A DNA stretch of 45,894 nucleotides from Oleiagrimonas sp964566965 (GTDB taxonomy: Bacteria > Pseudomonadota > Gammaproteobacteria > Xanthomonadales > Rhodanobacteraceae). The stretch is taken from NCBI GenBank assembly GCA_964566965.1, contig CAZMKO010000013.1:1-45894 (forward strand). Reading direction: 5' to 3'. This document shows positions 33,068 through 42,178 of this stretch, piece by piece (position 1 is the stretch's first letter; each line of letters starts with the position of its first letter). A program made the position numbers and the translations under genes. Below the pieces are notes generated by a model. It was not told where the DNA came from and did no database searches. It saw only the letters and a list, made by a program, of their open reading frames with translations.

Positions 33068-33520
33068 TCAGTCGGCGCAGAATTTGGCCTGCTGGCGACG
33101 AGCCTGGGCCAGCTGCTGTTCGCGCCCGTCGTCGGACATGGCCTTCTCGTGGCCGTCGGCATCCTGGGTGACCACCACGCGATCCGATGTCAGCAGCTTG
33201 ATGTTGGCGTCGAGGTTGTCGCACAGCTTTTTGCGGTTGTCGGGGGTGTCCTCCACGCGCGACGGTGGCTGGGTGGCATCGCCGTCCCCGCCGGCCGCCT
33301 TGTCGTCCGGCCGCGATGCCGTGGTCGTTTGCGGCGTGTCCGGGGCGCTGGTGGTATGCGTGGCGACCTTCACATCCTGGTACTTGGCCCCGCCGGCCGG
33401 CGGGGCGTCGGCGTAGTGCACGGTGCCGTTGGCGTCGGTCCATTTGTACACCTGGGCGCCGGCGGCCAGCGGCAGGCCGGCCAGGGCGAGTAGCAACAGG
33501 AGGGGGAGACGATGTCGCAT
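33068..33520 (-). CDS. DUF4124 domain-containing periplasmic protein
   Basis: This 150-aa protein has a signal peptide (about residues 1-22, ending AAGA). Right after it comes the DUF4124 core QVYKWTDANGTVHYADAPP, typical of small envelope proteins of unknown role. The middle is a low-complexity Thr/Asp/Pro linker. The C-terminus (NRKKLCDNLDANIKLL to AKFCAD) carries two Cys and is helical. The start at 33520 gives a clean signal peptide; the frame extends upstream to 33580 without support. It is divergent from pssA. Confidence 0.88.
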   Translation of the reverse strand: MRHRLPLLLLLALAGLPLAAGAQVYKWTDANGTVHYADAPPAGGAKYQDVKVATHTTSAPDTPQTTTASRPDDKAAGGDGDATQPPSRVEDTPDNRKKLCDNLDANIKLLTSDRVVVTQDADGHEKAMSDDGREQQLAQARRQQAKFCAD

Positions 33521-33791
33521 GGCACACTCCGGGAAGACAGCAATGGCAAGATGACCGGGGGCGGCACCCGGTTCCGGCAAGACATATAGTTAACACCGAG
33601 CCGGGGTGGCGCGAAGTGCGCGCGGTCACATGGTTTACACTTCAGTTGTCGCCGGGAAACGAAACCCGGCCGCGCGGCCCACGGAACGGGACGCGCCGTA
33701 CGGGCGGCCGCACGGTCCGCCTGATGGGTTGCCGCGATGCTGGAAGCGTGGCGGCGGACCGGACATTTTTCGAGTATGGACCGTCACCTGC

Positions 33792-34580
33792 ATGACTGAG
33801 CCTGTCACCCAACGGCCGGGGCGCTCCCGCGGCATCTACCTGTTGCCCAACCTGTTCACCACGGGGGCGATGTTCTCCGGCTTCTACGCCATCGTGGCCG
33901 GCATCAGTGGCCATTTCGCCGCCGCCGCCATTGCCGTGTTCGTGGCGGCGTTGCTGGACTCCATGGATGGTCGCGTCGCGCGCATGACCCACACGCAGAC
34001 CGATTTCGGCGTGCAGTACGATTCGCTGTCGGACCTGGTCAGCTTCGGGTTGGCACCCGCGCTGGTTCTCTACACCTGGTCGTTGCAGCATCTGGGCGAG
34101 TACGGCACCGCCTGGGGCAAGCTGGGGTGGGCGGCGGCGTTCATCTACGCGGCCTGCGCGGCGTTGCGTCTGGCCCGCTTCAACACCCAGGCCGGGGTGG
34201 CCGACAAGCGCTATTTCCAGGGCCTGGCCAGCCCGGCGGCGGCGGGGGTCTGCATGGCCTTCGTGTGGGCCATGGACAAGGACGGCGTCGATGGCGCGTC
34301 GCTGGTATTCATCACTCCGCTGATCGCCATTGCCGCGGGTCTGCTCATGGTCAGCCGCGTACGCTATGTCAGCTTCAAGGCCTGGCCGGGCAACGAGAAG
34401 GTGACCTTTTTGTGGATTATCGCCGCGGTGCTGGTGCTGTTCCTGCTGACCATCGATACGGCCCACGTGTTGCTGGCCGTGCTGGCGCTGTACGTGTCGT
34501 CCGGGCCGGTCCTGACCGCCATGGCCATGGCGCGTCGTCGGCGTGGCCGCCATCCGGGCACGCCGCCACCGGCCCCGTGA
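33792..34580 (+). CDS. pssA: CDP-diacylglycerol-serine O-phosphatidyltransferase
   Basis: This 262-aa membrane enzyme makes phosphatidylserine from CDP-diacylglycerol and serine, the step leading to phosphatidylethanolamine. The CDP-alcohol phosphotransferase motif is complete: DSMDGRVARMTHTQTDFGVQYDSLSD, fitting DG-x2-AR-x8-G-x3-D-x3-D. Several helices follow. This is the integral-membrane (type II) form, not the E. coli peripheral type. The start ATG 33792 (MTEPVTQRPGRSRGIYLLPN) matches the family. The next gene starts at or just after its stop. Confidence 0.94.
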   Translation: MTEPVTQRPGRSRGIYLLPNLFTTGAMFSGFYAIVAGISGHFAAAAIAVFVAALLDSMDGRVARMTHTQTDFGVQYDSLSDLVSFGLAPALVLYTWSLQHLGEYGTAWGKLGWAAAFIYAACAALRLARFNTQAGVADKRYFQGLASPAAAGVCMAFVWAMDKDGVDGASLVFITPLIAIAAGLLMVSRVRYVSFKAWPGNEKVTFLWIIAAVLVLFLLTIDTAHVLLAVLALYVSSGPVLTAMAMARRRRGRHPGTPPPAP

Positions 34581-34585
34581 CGGCC

Positions 34586-35074
34586 ATGTCCGCGACGCCA
34601 TGGCCGCATCGGCAACGTATCCTGCGGGCGCTGGGCGTCGTGCCCTGCGTGTTGCGCGAACGGGCCGGCGCCGTCCATGCGGTGGCGCCGGCCGACGCGG
34701 TATCTCCCGTGACGGATGCCGACACCGGCGTCGCGCGTTGCGTCCTGGTGTTGCCGGCCGGCTTTCCGCATCGCGCCGACGCCATCCTGGAACGGGCAGT
34801 GGCGTCATTCGGGCCGTTGTGCCGGCCGCTGGCGCGCGTGGAAGTGACCGGTGACCAGCCGGCCCGGCCGGTACCGGAGGCCACGGTGTACCTGGCGTTT
34901 GGCGAGGCGCAGGCGCACGCGTTGGGGCGCGCCCTGCCGGCCACGGTGATGGCGCAGGCCGATGTGGTGTTGCTGGACTTGCCGCAAACGCTGTTGCAAG
35001 CTGGCGGCAAACGCCGGTTGTGGCAAGCGCTGGGTCGCTTGCGGCGGCAGCGGCGAGATGCGGCAGGTGGCTGA
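34586..35074 (+). CDS. HolD-like protein (candidate DNA polymerase III psi subunit)
   Basis: This 162-aa protein lies between pssA and rimI. In E. coli holD sits directly upstream of rimI. The N-terminus HRQRILRALGVVPCVLRERAG resembles the HolD start (a QLG/ALG-type helix followed by a short strand), and the C-terminus GGKRRLWQALGRLRRQ resembles its ARAALWQ helix. I judged this by memory of E. coli HolD, not by alignment. Psi bridges the clamp loader and chi/SSB. A GTG at 34577 overlapping the pssA stop would add three residues. The ribosome-binding site is weak. Confidence 0.55.
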   Translation: MSATPWPHRQRILRALGVVPCVLRERAGAVHAVAPADAVSPVTDADTGVARCVLVLPAGFPHRADAILERAVASFGPLCRPLARVEVTGDQPARPVPEATVYLAFGEAQAHALGRALPATVMAQADVVLLDLPQTLLQAGGKRRLWQALGRLRRQRRDAAGG

Positions 35075-35115
35075 AGACACGGACGGGCTCCGGCCCGGAT
35101 CCGGGGGAGGGAACC

Positions 35116-35598
35116 ATGGCGGCGGTCGTTGACGTGTCACCTCCACGCCTGCGCACCATGGGTGTCGGGGATGTGGAACAGGTGGCGGAAATCGAGACGC
35201 GGGCATACGAGTTCGGCTGGAGTGCGGGCGTGTTCCGCGATTGCCTGCGGGCCGGGCACGCCTGCTGGGTGCTGGAGGGCGAGGATGGCATCATCGGCTA
35301 TGGTGTGCTCTCCACTGGCGCCGGTGAGGCGCATGTGCTGAATGTCTGCGTGGCGCCGGCTCGGCAGGGACAGGGTCACGGTCGGCGTCTGCTGAAACGG
35401 TTGCTGGATACCGCACGCTGGTATGGTGCCGAGCGCGTTTTTCTCGAGGTGCGACCGTCCAACCGGGCCGCGCAGGGCCTGTACGACAGCGTCGGGTTCA
35501 ACGAGATCGGTCGCCGGCCGCGCTATTACCCGGCACGCAAGGGGCGCGAGGACGCCATCGTCATGGCGCTGGACATGTCCGTGTTCGGGCCGGACTGA
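35116..35598 (+). CDS. rimI: ribosomal protein S18 alanine N-acetyltransferase
   Basis: This 160-aa GNAT enzyme acetylates the N-terminal alanine of S18. The acetyl-CoA loop RQGQGHGRRLL and the family segment VFLEVRPSNRAAQGLYDSVGFNEIGRRPRYY are diagnostic of RimI. GGGGGAGG at 35103-35110 is a strong ribosome-binding site for ATG 35116. The gene follows the HolD-like gene, as in enterobacteria. Confidence 0.94.
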   Translation: MAAVVDVSPPRLRTMGVGDVEQVAEIETRAYEFGWSAGVFRDCLRAGHACWVLEGEDGIIGYGVLSTGAGEAHVLNVCVAPARQGQGHGRRLLKRLLDTARWYGAERVFLEVRPSNRAAQGLYDSVGFNEIGRRPRYYPARKGREDAIVMALDMSVFGPD

Positions 35599-35851
35599 AC
35601 GCCTGTGAAACAATCGTCCGCCGGCGGCGAGCGTTCGCTGGACGCATGCGCCGGCAGCCGGCCGCCCCGCAAATCCCAGTCATCGGGTTCACCGGATTCC
35701 CCGAATGGGAGGGCGGATCTGGCCACGCCCATGGCAGCGCGCTCGCGATGTCAGTCAAATTCGCCAGAAGTGCGGAGCCACACCGTATCGGCATCGCGGT
35801 CGTCCGCACGGCCACATTGCCAGTGGCGCGTGGCGGCGGCATCATGGCGCC

Positions 35852-36874
35852 ATGCCATCCGTGGATCCGCCAACGCCACCGGTCGCCGCCGCCCCCACCG
35901 TCGGTGGCGTCGTCAACTGTGTGGCCTACGGGCGTGACGGGAGGCGCCTGGGCGATATCGACGTGTCGCGGATCAGCCGGGTGATGGCCGACCCGGAGGT
36001 GTTTGTCTGGGTGGGGTTGCACGAGCCGGGCGAGGACCTGCTGGAGCAATTGCAGGAGCAGTTCGACCTGCACGATCTGGCCATCGAAGACGCCCATTCG
36101 GCGCATCAGCGCACCAAGATCGAAGCCTACGGCGAGTCGTTGTTCACCGTGGTGCAGACGGCGCAGCTCAACGGCGGCACGATTGCCTTCGGCGAGACCC
36201 ATGTGTTCCTGGGGGCGCGCTACCTGATCACGGTGCGGCACGGCGCGTCGCTGAGCTATGCGCCGGTGCGGCGAAGTTGCGAGGCCTCCCCGGATCTGCT
36301 GGCGCTCGGTCCCAGCTACGGCCTGTACGCCATCCTGGATTTCATCGTCGACAATTTCATGCCCATCATCAGCGATTTCCGCGAGGAGCTGAGCGAGCTG
36401 GAGCAGGCAATTTTCGATGCCGAGTTCGACCGCGGGACGATCAAACGGCTATACGACATGCAGCGCGAGCTGATGGTCATGCGCCTGGCTGTCGCGCCGT
36501 TGCAGGATGTCACCAACCAGTTGGTACATCTGCATCCGCAGTTGATCCACGCCGACACGCGGGCCTATTTTCGCGACGTCTACGATCACGTGTTTCGCGT
36601 CAACGAGGCCACCGCCACCATGCGCGAGATGTTGTCGGCGGCAATCAACATCAGCCTGTCGCTGGCCACGTTCGCGCAGAACGAGGTGGTCAAGAAACTG
36701 GCCGGTTGGGCCGCCATCCTGGCCATTCCCACCCTGATCACCGGCTGGTACGGCATGAACTTCACGCACATGCCGGAGCTGGCCAGTCCCTGGGCGTATC
36801 CCGCCGTCATGGTGGTGACGGGGGGGATTTGCGGCGGGCTCTACGCGTTGCTGCGGCGCGCCAAATGGTTGTAG
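35852..36874 (+). CDS. corA: CorA family magnesium/metal-ion transporter
   Basis: This 340-aa channel has a large N-terminal cytoplasmic domain (about 1-275) and two C-terminal helices. The signature YGMNF lies at the end of the first helix, followed by the conserved MPEL loop and the second helix ending in basic RRAKWL. It is expected to form a pentamer and take up Mg2+ and possibly Co2+. ATG 35852 is chosen because sequence before it (253 bp from rimI) shows no coding character. A terminator follows. Confidence 0.94.
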   Translation: MPSVDPPTPPVAAAPTVGGVVNCVAYGRDGRRLGDIDVSRISRVMADPEVFVWVGLHEPGEDLLEQLQEQFDLHDLAIEDAHSAHQRTKIEAYGESLFTVVQTAQLNGGTIAFGETHVFLGARYLITVRHGASLSYAPVRRSCEASPDLLALGPSYGLYAILDFIVDNFMPIISDFREELSELEQAIFDAEFDRGTIKRLYDMQRELMVMRLAVAPLQDVTNQLVHLHPQLIHADTRAYFRDVYDHVFRVNEATATMREMLSAAINISLSLATFAQNEVVKKLAGWAAILAIPTLITGWYGMNFTHMPELASPWAYPAVMVVTGGICGGLYALLRRAKWL

Positions 36875-36955
36875 CGGCCCGGACGTGCGCGTCCCGGTGC
36901 GCGTGAAAATGCGATCGCCGCAGCGAGCGTGTCGCTGAAAGCGTGTGTCGGCGGT

Positions 36956-36980
36956 GCTCGCGACAGGCGGGCGATTTTTT
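36956..36980 (+). terminator. intrinsic terminator downstream of corA
   Basis: GCTCGC (36956-36961) pairs with GCGGGC (36967-36972), including one G-T pair, and is followed by GATTTTTT. The T-run faces the plus direction, away from corA and into the convergent sdaA end. Confidence 0.7.
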
Positions 36981-36988
36981 ACCGGCTC

Positions 36989-38371
36989 TCAGCACTCGAT
37001 GACGTTCACCGCCAGGCCGCCGCGTGAGGTTTCCTTGTACTTGTCCTTCATGTCGCGGCCGGTGTCGCGCATGGTCTTGATGACCTTGTCCAGCGACACG
37101 AAGTGCTTGCCGTCGTTGCGCAGGGCCATGCGGCTGGCGTTGATGGCCTTCACCGAACCCATGGCGTTGCGCTCGATGCAGGGTATCTGCACCAGGCCGC
37201 CGATGGGATCGCAGGTAAGGCCAAGGTTGTGCTCCATGCCGATCTCGGCGGCGTTCTCGACCTGACGCATGTTGCCGCCCAGGGCTGCGGTGAGGCCGCC
37301 GGCGGCCATGGAACAGGCCACGCCGACTTCGCCCTGGCAGCCGACCTCGGCCCCCGAGATGGAGGCGTTTTCCTTGTACAGGATGCCGATGGCACCGGCG
37401 GTGAGCAGGAAATCGACGATGCCGTCGGTGGTCGAGCGCGGGCAGAAGCGATCGTAGTAGTGCAGTACCGCGGGGATGATGCCGGCGGCGCCGTTGGTCG
37501 GGGCCGTGACCACGCGGCCTCCGGCGGCGTTTTCCTCGTTGACGGCCAGTGCGTAGAGATTGACCCAGTCCAGGATGGTCAGCGGGTCTTTCAGCGAGCT
37601 CTCCGGCTTGGCGCGCAGCTCCTCGGCCAGTATCGGGGCGCGCCGTTTCACGTGCAGCCCGCCGGGCAATTCGCCGGGAGAACGCAGGCCGCGGGCAACG
37701 CAGTCCTGCATGGCGTTCCAGATGGTCAGCAGGCCGTCGCGGACCTCGCTTTCACTGCGCCATGCCTGCTCGTTGGCCATCATCACCTGGGCGATGGTGA
37801 GGTTTTCCCGCTCGCAGGTGGCGATCAGCTCGTCGCCGCTGCCGAACGGATAGCGCACGTGCGTGGTGTCGGCCACGATGCGGTCGGCGGCGGCCTCGTC
37901 CGGGTTGACCACGAAGCCGCCGCCGACGGAGTAGTAGTCGCGCGAGGCCAGTTCATTGCCGTCGGCGTCGAATGCCGCGAAACGCATGCCGTTGACATGG
38001 TAGGGCAGCTTCTGGCGTTTGTTGAATTTCAGGTCGCGCTTTTCGTCGAAGGCGATTTCATGCTTGCCGCCGAGGCGGATGCGTTTTTCGCCGCGAATGC
38101 GTTCGAGCATCGCCGGTATGGCGTCCGGATCCACGCGGTCCGGCCATTCGCCCTCGAAACCCAGCAACACGGCCTTGTCGGTGCCGTGGCCCCTGCCGGT
38201 CAATGCCAGCGAGCCGAACAGCTCGCACTGCACGCGCGTCACGCGATCCAGCACGCCATGCTCGTCCAGCCAGTGGTCCACGAAACGCGCGGCCGCGCGC
38301 ATCGGCCCCACCGTGTGGGACGACGACGGCCCGATGCCGATCTTCAGGAGGTCGAAAATGCTGACTGCCAT
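36989..38371 (-). CDS. sdaA: L-serine ammonia-lyase (iron-sulfur dependent)
   Basis: This 460-aa enzyme deaminates L-serine to pyruvate using a 4Fe-4S cluster. It has the fused beta and alpha domains. The N-terminus has IGPSSSHTVGPMRAA, and the C-terminal half carries the cluster cysteines in GCQGEVGVACSMAAGG, LTCDPIGG and PCIERNAMG. The length matches the E. coli SdaA type. It converges on corA and is divergent from the small glutaredoxin-like gene. Confidence 0.96.
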   Translation of the reverse strand: MAVSIFDLLKIGIGPSSSHTVGPMRAAARFVDHWLDEHGVLDRVTRVQCELFGSLALTGRGHGTDKAVLLGFEGEWPDRVDPDAIPAMLERIRGEKRIRLGGKHEIAFDEKRDLKFNKRQKLPYHVNGMRFAAFDADGNELASRDYYSVGGGFVVNPDEAAADRIVADTTHVRYPFGSGDELIATCERENLTIAQVMMANEQAWRSESEVRDGLLTIWNAMQDCVARGLRSPGELPGGLHVKRRAPILAEELRAKPESSLKDPLTILDWVNLYALAVNEENAAGGRVVTAPTNGAAGIIPAVLHYYDRFCPRSTTDGIVDFLLTAGAIGILYKENASISGAEVGCQGEVGVACSMAAGGLTAALGGNMRQVENAAEIGMEHNLGLTCDPIGGLVQIPCIERNAMGSVKAINASRMALRNDGKHFVSLDKVIKTMRDTGRDMKDKYKETSRGGLAVNVIEC

Positions 38372-38441
38372 GCTGGATTACCGACGTGGGGGTGAGGCGC
38401 TATTCTAAGGGTGATGCCGCTGCTTTTCACATCATCGAGCC

Positions 38442-38675
38442 ATGCCCCGTCTGACCCTTTTTCAACGCGACGATTGTCATCTGTGCGACCAGGCGCTGGA
38501 AGTGATGGCGGCAGCCCGTGCGCCGGACTTTCGCAGCCTCTGGGTGGACGACGATCCGCACCTGGAAGCCCGGTACGGCACGCGTGTGCCGGTGCTCCGC
38601 GACGAGGAGTCCGAACGCGAGCTGGACTGGCCGTTCGACGTGACGGCGCTGCGCGGTTTCCTGGCCGCATCGTGA
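38442..38675 (+). CDS. glutaredoxin-like small thiol protein
   Basis: This 77-aa protein opens MPRLTLFQRDDCHLCDQALEV, a thioredoxin-fold start with a CHLC redox motif, and contains the cis-proline segment YGTRVPVL. It fits the glutaredoxin-like DUF836/YruB-type family of short thiol proteins. The partner is unknown. It is divergent from sdaA and convergent with yceI. Confidence 0.85.
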   Translation: MPRLTLFQRDDCHLCDQALEVMAAARAPDFRSLWVDDDPHLEARYGTRVPVLRDEESERELDWPFDVTALRGFLAAS

Positions 38676-38700
38676 GACGCGCCGGCAGGATGGGTGGGGC

Positions 38701-39252
38701 TCAGTCGGTGCCGGTCGCTTGCAGCACCAGATGGCCGCTCACCTTGATGGTCTTGCTGATGCCGTCCCAGTCACCGCCCTCGCCCAGACCGTAGTCCAGG
38801 CGCGACAGGTCGGTGGTGACATCCAGGGTGGCGCGGTCCCCGTCCGGGCGAAAGTCCACCGCGAGATCGACCGGTCGGGTCGCGTCGCGCAATTGCAGCG
38901 TGCCATGGGCGAGCACCGTGCCGTCGGCCTGTTTGCGGAACGATTCGGTGACGAAGTGCGCGCGCGGGTGGTCCGCGACATCGAAAAAGTCCGTGCCTTT
39001 GAGGGTCTGGTCGCGTTCGGCGCTTTGCGTGTCGACGCTGGCAAGATCCACCTCGACGTCGAAGCGGGCACCGGCCAGGTCGGCCGGGTCGTAGACGATT
39101 GTCGCGTCGAATGTCTTGAAGCGCCCCTCGAAGGCATCACCCTGGAAGCTGCCCTGGAAGCCGAGATGGCTTTGTGCCGGTTGCACCTGCCAGGTCTTGC
39201 CCAGGGCCAGCGCGGGAACGAGAAACAACAGCACGGCAAGCAGACGTTTCAT
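38701..39252 (-). CDS. YceI family periplasmic protein
   Basis: This 183-aa protein has a signal peptide (1 to about 18, ending ALG) followed by a lipocalin-like YceI beta barrel: QSHLGFQGSFQGDAFEGRF, TDFFDVADHPRAHF and the C-terminal VSGHLVLQ. Members bind isoprenoid or amphiphilic ligands. The start at 39252 overlaps the stop of the cytochrome b561 gene by four bases, so the two are translationally coupled, like E. coli yceJ-yceI. Confidence 0.93.
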   Translation of the reverse strand: MKRLLAVLLFLVPALALGKTWQVQPAQSHLGFQGSFQGDAFEGRFKTFDATIVYDPADLAGARFDVEVDLASVDTQSAERDQTLKGTDFFDVADHPRAHFVTESFRKQADGTVLAHGTLQLRDATRPVDLAVDFRPDGDRATLDVTTDLSRLDYGLGEGGDWDGISKTIKVSGHLVLQATGTD

Positions 39253-39827
39253 GATTCGGTGTCTCCAGTGTGGCGCACCCGCACGAACGGGAGCATGCGG
39301 CGCAGGGTGTCGTCGTTGTCGATGAAATGGTGTTTGCATGCCGCAGCGACGTGGCCGAGCACGATCACCACCATGGTCCAGAACATCCAGTGGTGCAACG
39401 CGCGGGTGAAGTCGGCCAGGCCGCGGTCAGGTCCGCCGGTGAGGCTGGGTATGGGCACCACGCCCCACCAGTGCAGCGGGCGCAGGCCGGTTGCCGAGTC
39501 GAACAGCCAACCGCTCAACGGGACCGCGAAGATCAGCACGTACAGCAGCACGTGGGTGGCGTGGGCCGACCGGCGTTGCCAGGAAGGCATGCCGGGCACG
39601 TCCGCCGGGCGCCGGTCGACGGCGCGCCACGCCAGGCGCAGGATCGCCAGCGCCAGGATCGTCAGGCCGATCGACTTGTGCAGGTCATAGACCGCGAACA
39701 CGCTGGGACGCCGTGGCAGGTTCACCATGGTCAGGCCGATCACTGCTTGCGCCAGTATCAGCAGCATGATGGTCCAATGGAACGCTTTGGCCAGGCCGCC
39801 CCAGCGCAGGTCATGACTCTTCAGCAT
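39249..39827 (-). CDS. cytochrome b561 family protein
   Basis: This 192-aa four-helix membrane protein of the YceJ/CybB type has heme-ligand histidine candidates in FHWTIMLL, YDLHKSIGLT, LHHWMFWT and VLGHVAAACKHHF. It likely carries two b hemes and moves electrons from quinol to a periplasmic acceptor. It is coupled to the yceI gene, suggesting a shared task in isoprenoid or quinone handling. That is inference from the conserved pairing. Confidence 0.92.
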   Translation of the reverse strand: MLKSHDLRWGGLAKAFHWTIMLLILAQAVIGLTMVNLPRRPSVFAVYDLHKSIGLTILALAILRLAWRAVDRRPADVPGMPSWQRRSAHATHVLLYVLIFAVPLSGWLFDSATGLRPLHWWGVVPIPSLTGGPDRGLADFTRALHHWMFWTMVVIVLGHVAAACKHHFIDNDDTLRRMLPFVRVRHTGDTES

Positions 39828-39996
39828 GTGGCCGTTCCCGGTGTGCAGGTGTGGCCGATCATCGCCCCTTGCACGGTATACCGCAAGACGGGCGCGTGGC
39901 CCGGCACGTGCCCGTGTCGCCGGCGTGCGCCATGCCCTTGCGCCGCCGCGCCAGTCGGCTTAACTTCACTGGCTTTCCATACTGGTGGGGGAACTC

Positions 39997-42072
39997 ATGT
40001 CCATGAAACCGCTTGTTGCCGGCTGTCTGCTGGCCCTGACCGTGGCGCCGACCGCGGTGGCCGCCCAGGCCGACACCCATCCATTCGGCGTGCAGGACCT
40101 GGTGATGCTCAAGCGCCTGGGAGACCCGCAGTTGTCGCCCAGCGGCTCGCATGTGCTGTTCACCGTGCGGCGTACCGACTATGACGCCAACAAGGGCGTC
40201 ACCGCCATCCGCAACCTGGATCTGACGCGGAGCGGCGCCGAGTCGGTGCAGCTGGTGGACAAGGCATCCAGCCCGCGCTGGTCGCGCGACGGCAAGACGG
40301 TGTATTTCCTGTCCTCGGCCTCGGGCAGCAGCCAGCTTTGGTCGGTGCCGGCCGCTGGCGGCAAGCCGGTCCAGGTCACCGATTACCCGGTGGGCATCAA
40401 CAACTTCACGTTGTCGCCGGACGGTTCGCATGTGGCGGTGTCGATGGATGTCTACACGCATTGCCCGGACCTGGCCTGCACCGCGCGGCAGTTGAAGGCG
40501 GACAAGGCGACCAAGGCCAGCGGCCATCTCTACAAACAGCTTTTCGTGCGCCACTGGGACACCTGGGCCGACGGCCGCCACTCGCAGTTGTTCGTGGATA
40601 CCCTGCAGGGGGCGGGTGATCCGGTATGGGTCAGCAAGGGTGTCAATGGCGACATCCCCTCCAAGCCGTTCGGCGGCGACAGCGAGTACGCTTTCTCGCC
40701 GGACGGGCGCAGCATCTATTTCGATGCACGCATCGCCGGCCACGACGAAGCCTGGTCGACCAATTTCGACATCTATCGCGTACCGGTGGACGGCTCGTCC
40801 AAGCCGCGCAACCTCACCGCCGCGAACAAGGCATGGGATGCCTGGCCGGTGCCGTCTCCCGATGGTCGCACCCTGTATTACCTGGCCCAGAAGGTGCCCG
40901 GCTTCGAGGCCGACCGTTTCGGCATCATGGCGCTGGACCTGGCCAGCGGCGAGACCCGCGAGGTGGCGCCGGACTGGGACCGTTCGGCTGGCGACATGCA
41001 CATTTCCGCCGACGGTCGCACCCTGTATGTCACCGCTTCCGACAACATGCAGAACCCGTTGTTCGCGGTGGATGCCGCCAGCGGCAAGGTCGACAAGCTC
41101 GTGCCCGAGGGCACGGTGAGCGGCTATGCACTGTCGCGCACCGGCATCGTGGTGGCGCGCAACGACATCAAGCACCCGTCGGCGCTGTATACCATGGACG
41201 ACAAGGGCCGCGATTTCACCCGCGTGACCCATCTCAACGACGCCGCACTGGCGAAGACCGACATGGGCGACATCAAGTATTTCGCGTTCGACGGTGCCAA
41301 CGACGAGCGCGTGCACGGTTACGTCGTGCTGCCGGCCAACTTCAAGAAGCGCCGCAAGTACCCCGTGGCGTTCATCGTCCATGGTGGCCCGCAGGGCGCC
41401 ATGGACAACAGCTGGAGCTATCGCTGGAACCCGCAGACCTATGCCGGACAGGGTTTCGCCGTGGTCACCGTGAACTTCCACGGTTCCACCGGTTTCGGGC
41501 AGGATTTCACCGACTCCATTTCCGGCGATTGGGGCGGCAAGCCGCTCGAGGATCTTCAGAAGGGCTGGTCCTACGCACTCGACAAATACCGCTTCCTGGA
41601 CGGTGATCGTGCCTGTGCGCTGGGCGCCAGCTACGGCGGGTACATGATCTACTGGATGGCGGGCGTCTGGAACCAGCCCTGGAAGTGCTTCGTCGACCAC
41701 GACGGCGTGTTCGATGCGCGGATGATGTACTACTCCACCGAGGAACTGTGGTTCGAGGAACGCGAGAACGGTGGACCGCAGTTCAAGGTGCCGAAGAACT
41801 ACGAGAAGTTCAATCCGCTCAATCACGTCGCGGACTGGCGCGTACCGATGCTGGTGGTGCATTCCGATCAGGATTTCCGCATCCCGCTTGAGCAGGGCCT
41901 GGGCGCGTTTACCGCGTTGCAACGCCAGGGGATTCCCAGCGAGTTCCTGACCTTCCCGGATGAGAACCACTGGGTGCTCAAGCCGCACAACAGCGTGATG
42001 TGGCACCACACCGTGGAGGCGTGGCTGAAGCGCTGGACGGCGCCGGCCGACACGAGTGATGCGGACGACTAG
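39997..42072 (+). CDS. S9 family peptidase (prolyl oligopeptidase fold), exported
   Basis: This 691-aa protein has a signal peptide (1 to about 26, ending AVAA). A beta-propeller made of repeated TolB/DPP-like strands follows (LSPSGSHVLFTV, FSPDGRSIYFDA, PSPDGRTLYYLA). The C-terminal alpha/beta hydrolase has catalytic S545 (GASYGGYM), D626 (HSDQDFRIP) and H658 (ENHWVLKP). It should cleave peptides in the periplasm, like dipeptidyl or acylaminoacyl peptidases. GGGGGA at 39987-39992 supports ATG 39997; GTG 39985 and ATG 40003 are alternatives. Confidence 0.95.
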   Translation: MSMKPLVAGCLLALTVAPTAVAAQADTHPFGVQDLVMLKRLGDPQLSPSGSHVLFTVRRTDYDANKGVTAIRNLDLTRSGAESVQLVDKASSPRWSRDGKTVYFLSSASGSSQLWSVPAAGGKPVQVTDYPVGINNFTLSPDGSHVAVSMDVYTHCPDLACTARQLKADKATKASGHLYKQLFVRHWDTWADGRHSQLFVDTLQGAGDPVWVSKGVNGDIPSKPFGGDSEYAFSPDGRSIYFDARIAGHDEAWSTNFDIYRVPVDGSSKPRNLTAANKAWDAWPVPSPDGRTLYYLAQKVPGFEADRFGIMALDLASGETREVAPDWDRSAGDMHISADGRTLYVTASDNMQNPLFAVDAASGKVDKLVPEGTVSGYALSRTGIVVARNDIKHPSALYTMDDKGRDFTRVTHLNDAALAKTDMGDIKYFAFDGANDERVHGYVVLPANFKKRRKYPVAFIVHGGPQGAMDNSWSYRWNPQTYAGQGFAVVTVNFHGSTGFGQDFTDSISGDWGGKPLEDLQKGWSYALDKYRFLDGDRACALGASYGGYMIYWMAGVWNQPWKCFVDHDGVFDARMMYYSTEELWFEERENGGPQFKVPKNYEKFNPLNHVADWRVPMLVVHSDQDFRIPLEQGLGAFTALQRQGIPSEFLTFPDENHWVLKPHNSVMWHHTVEAWLKRWTAPADTSDADD

Positions 42073-42100
42073 GCGGTCGCCGGCCACGTTGACCAGGCGT

Positions 42101-42136
42101 CGCTGTCCCCGGAGCCGTCCGGCTCCGGGGACAGCG
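42101..42136. repeat. perfect 16-bp hairpin downstream of the S9 peptidase
   Basis: Arms 42101-42116 and 42121-42136 are exact reverse complements around a GTCC loop. No T-run follows, so it may act as an mRNA 3'-end stabiliser or weak terminator between the peptidase and pyk. Confidence 0.75.
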
Positions 42137-42178
42137 ACAGGCGGCGATGACCGCCATGCCTTGTGCTAGCGTTGAATC

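Noticed and set aside
39859..42087. 742-aa minus-strand open frame opposite the S9 peptidase
   Set aside because: Shadow; the plus strand has signal peptide, propeller and catalytic triad.
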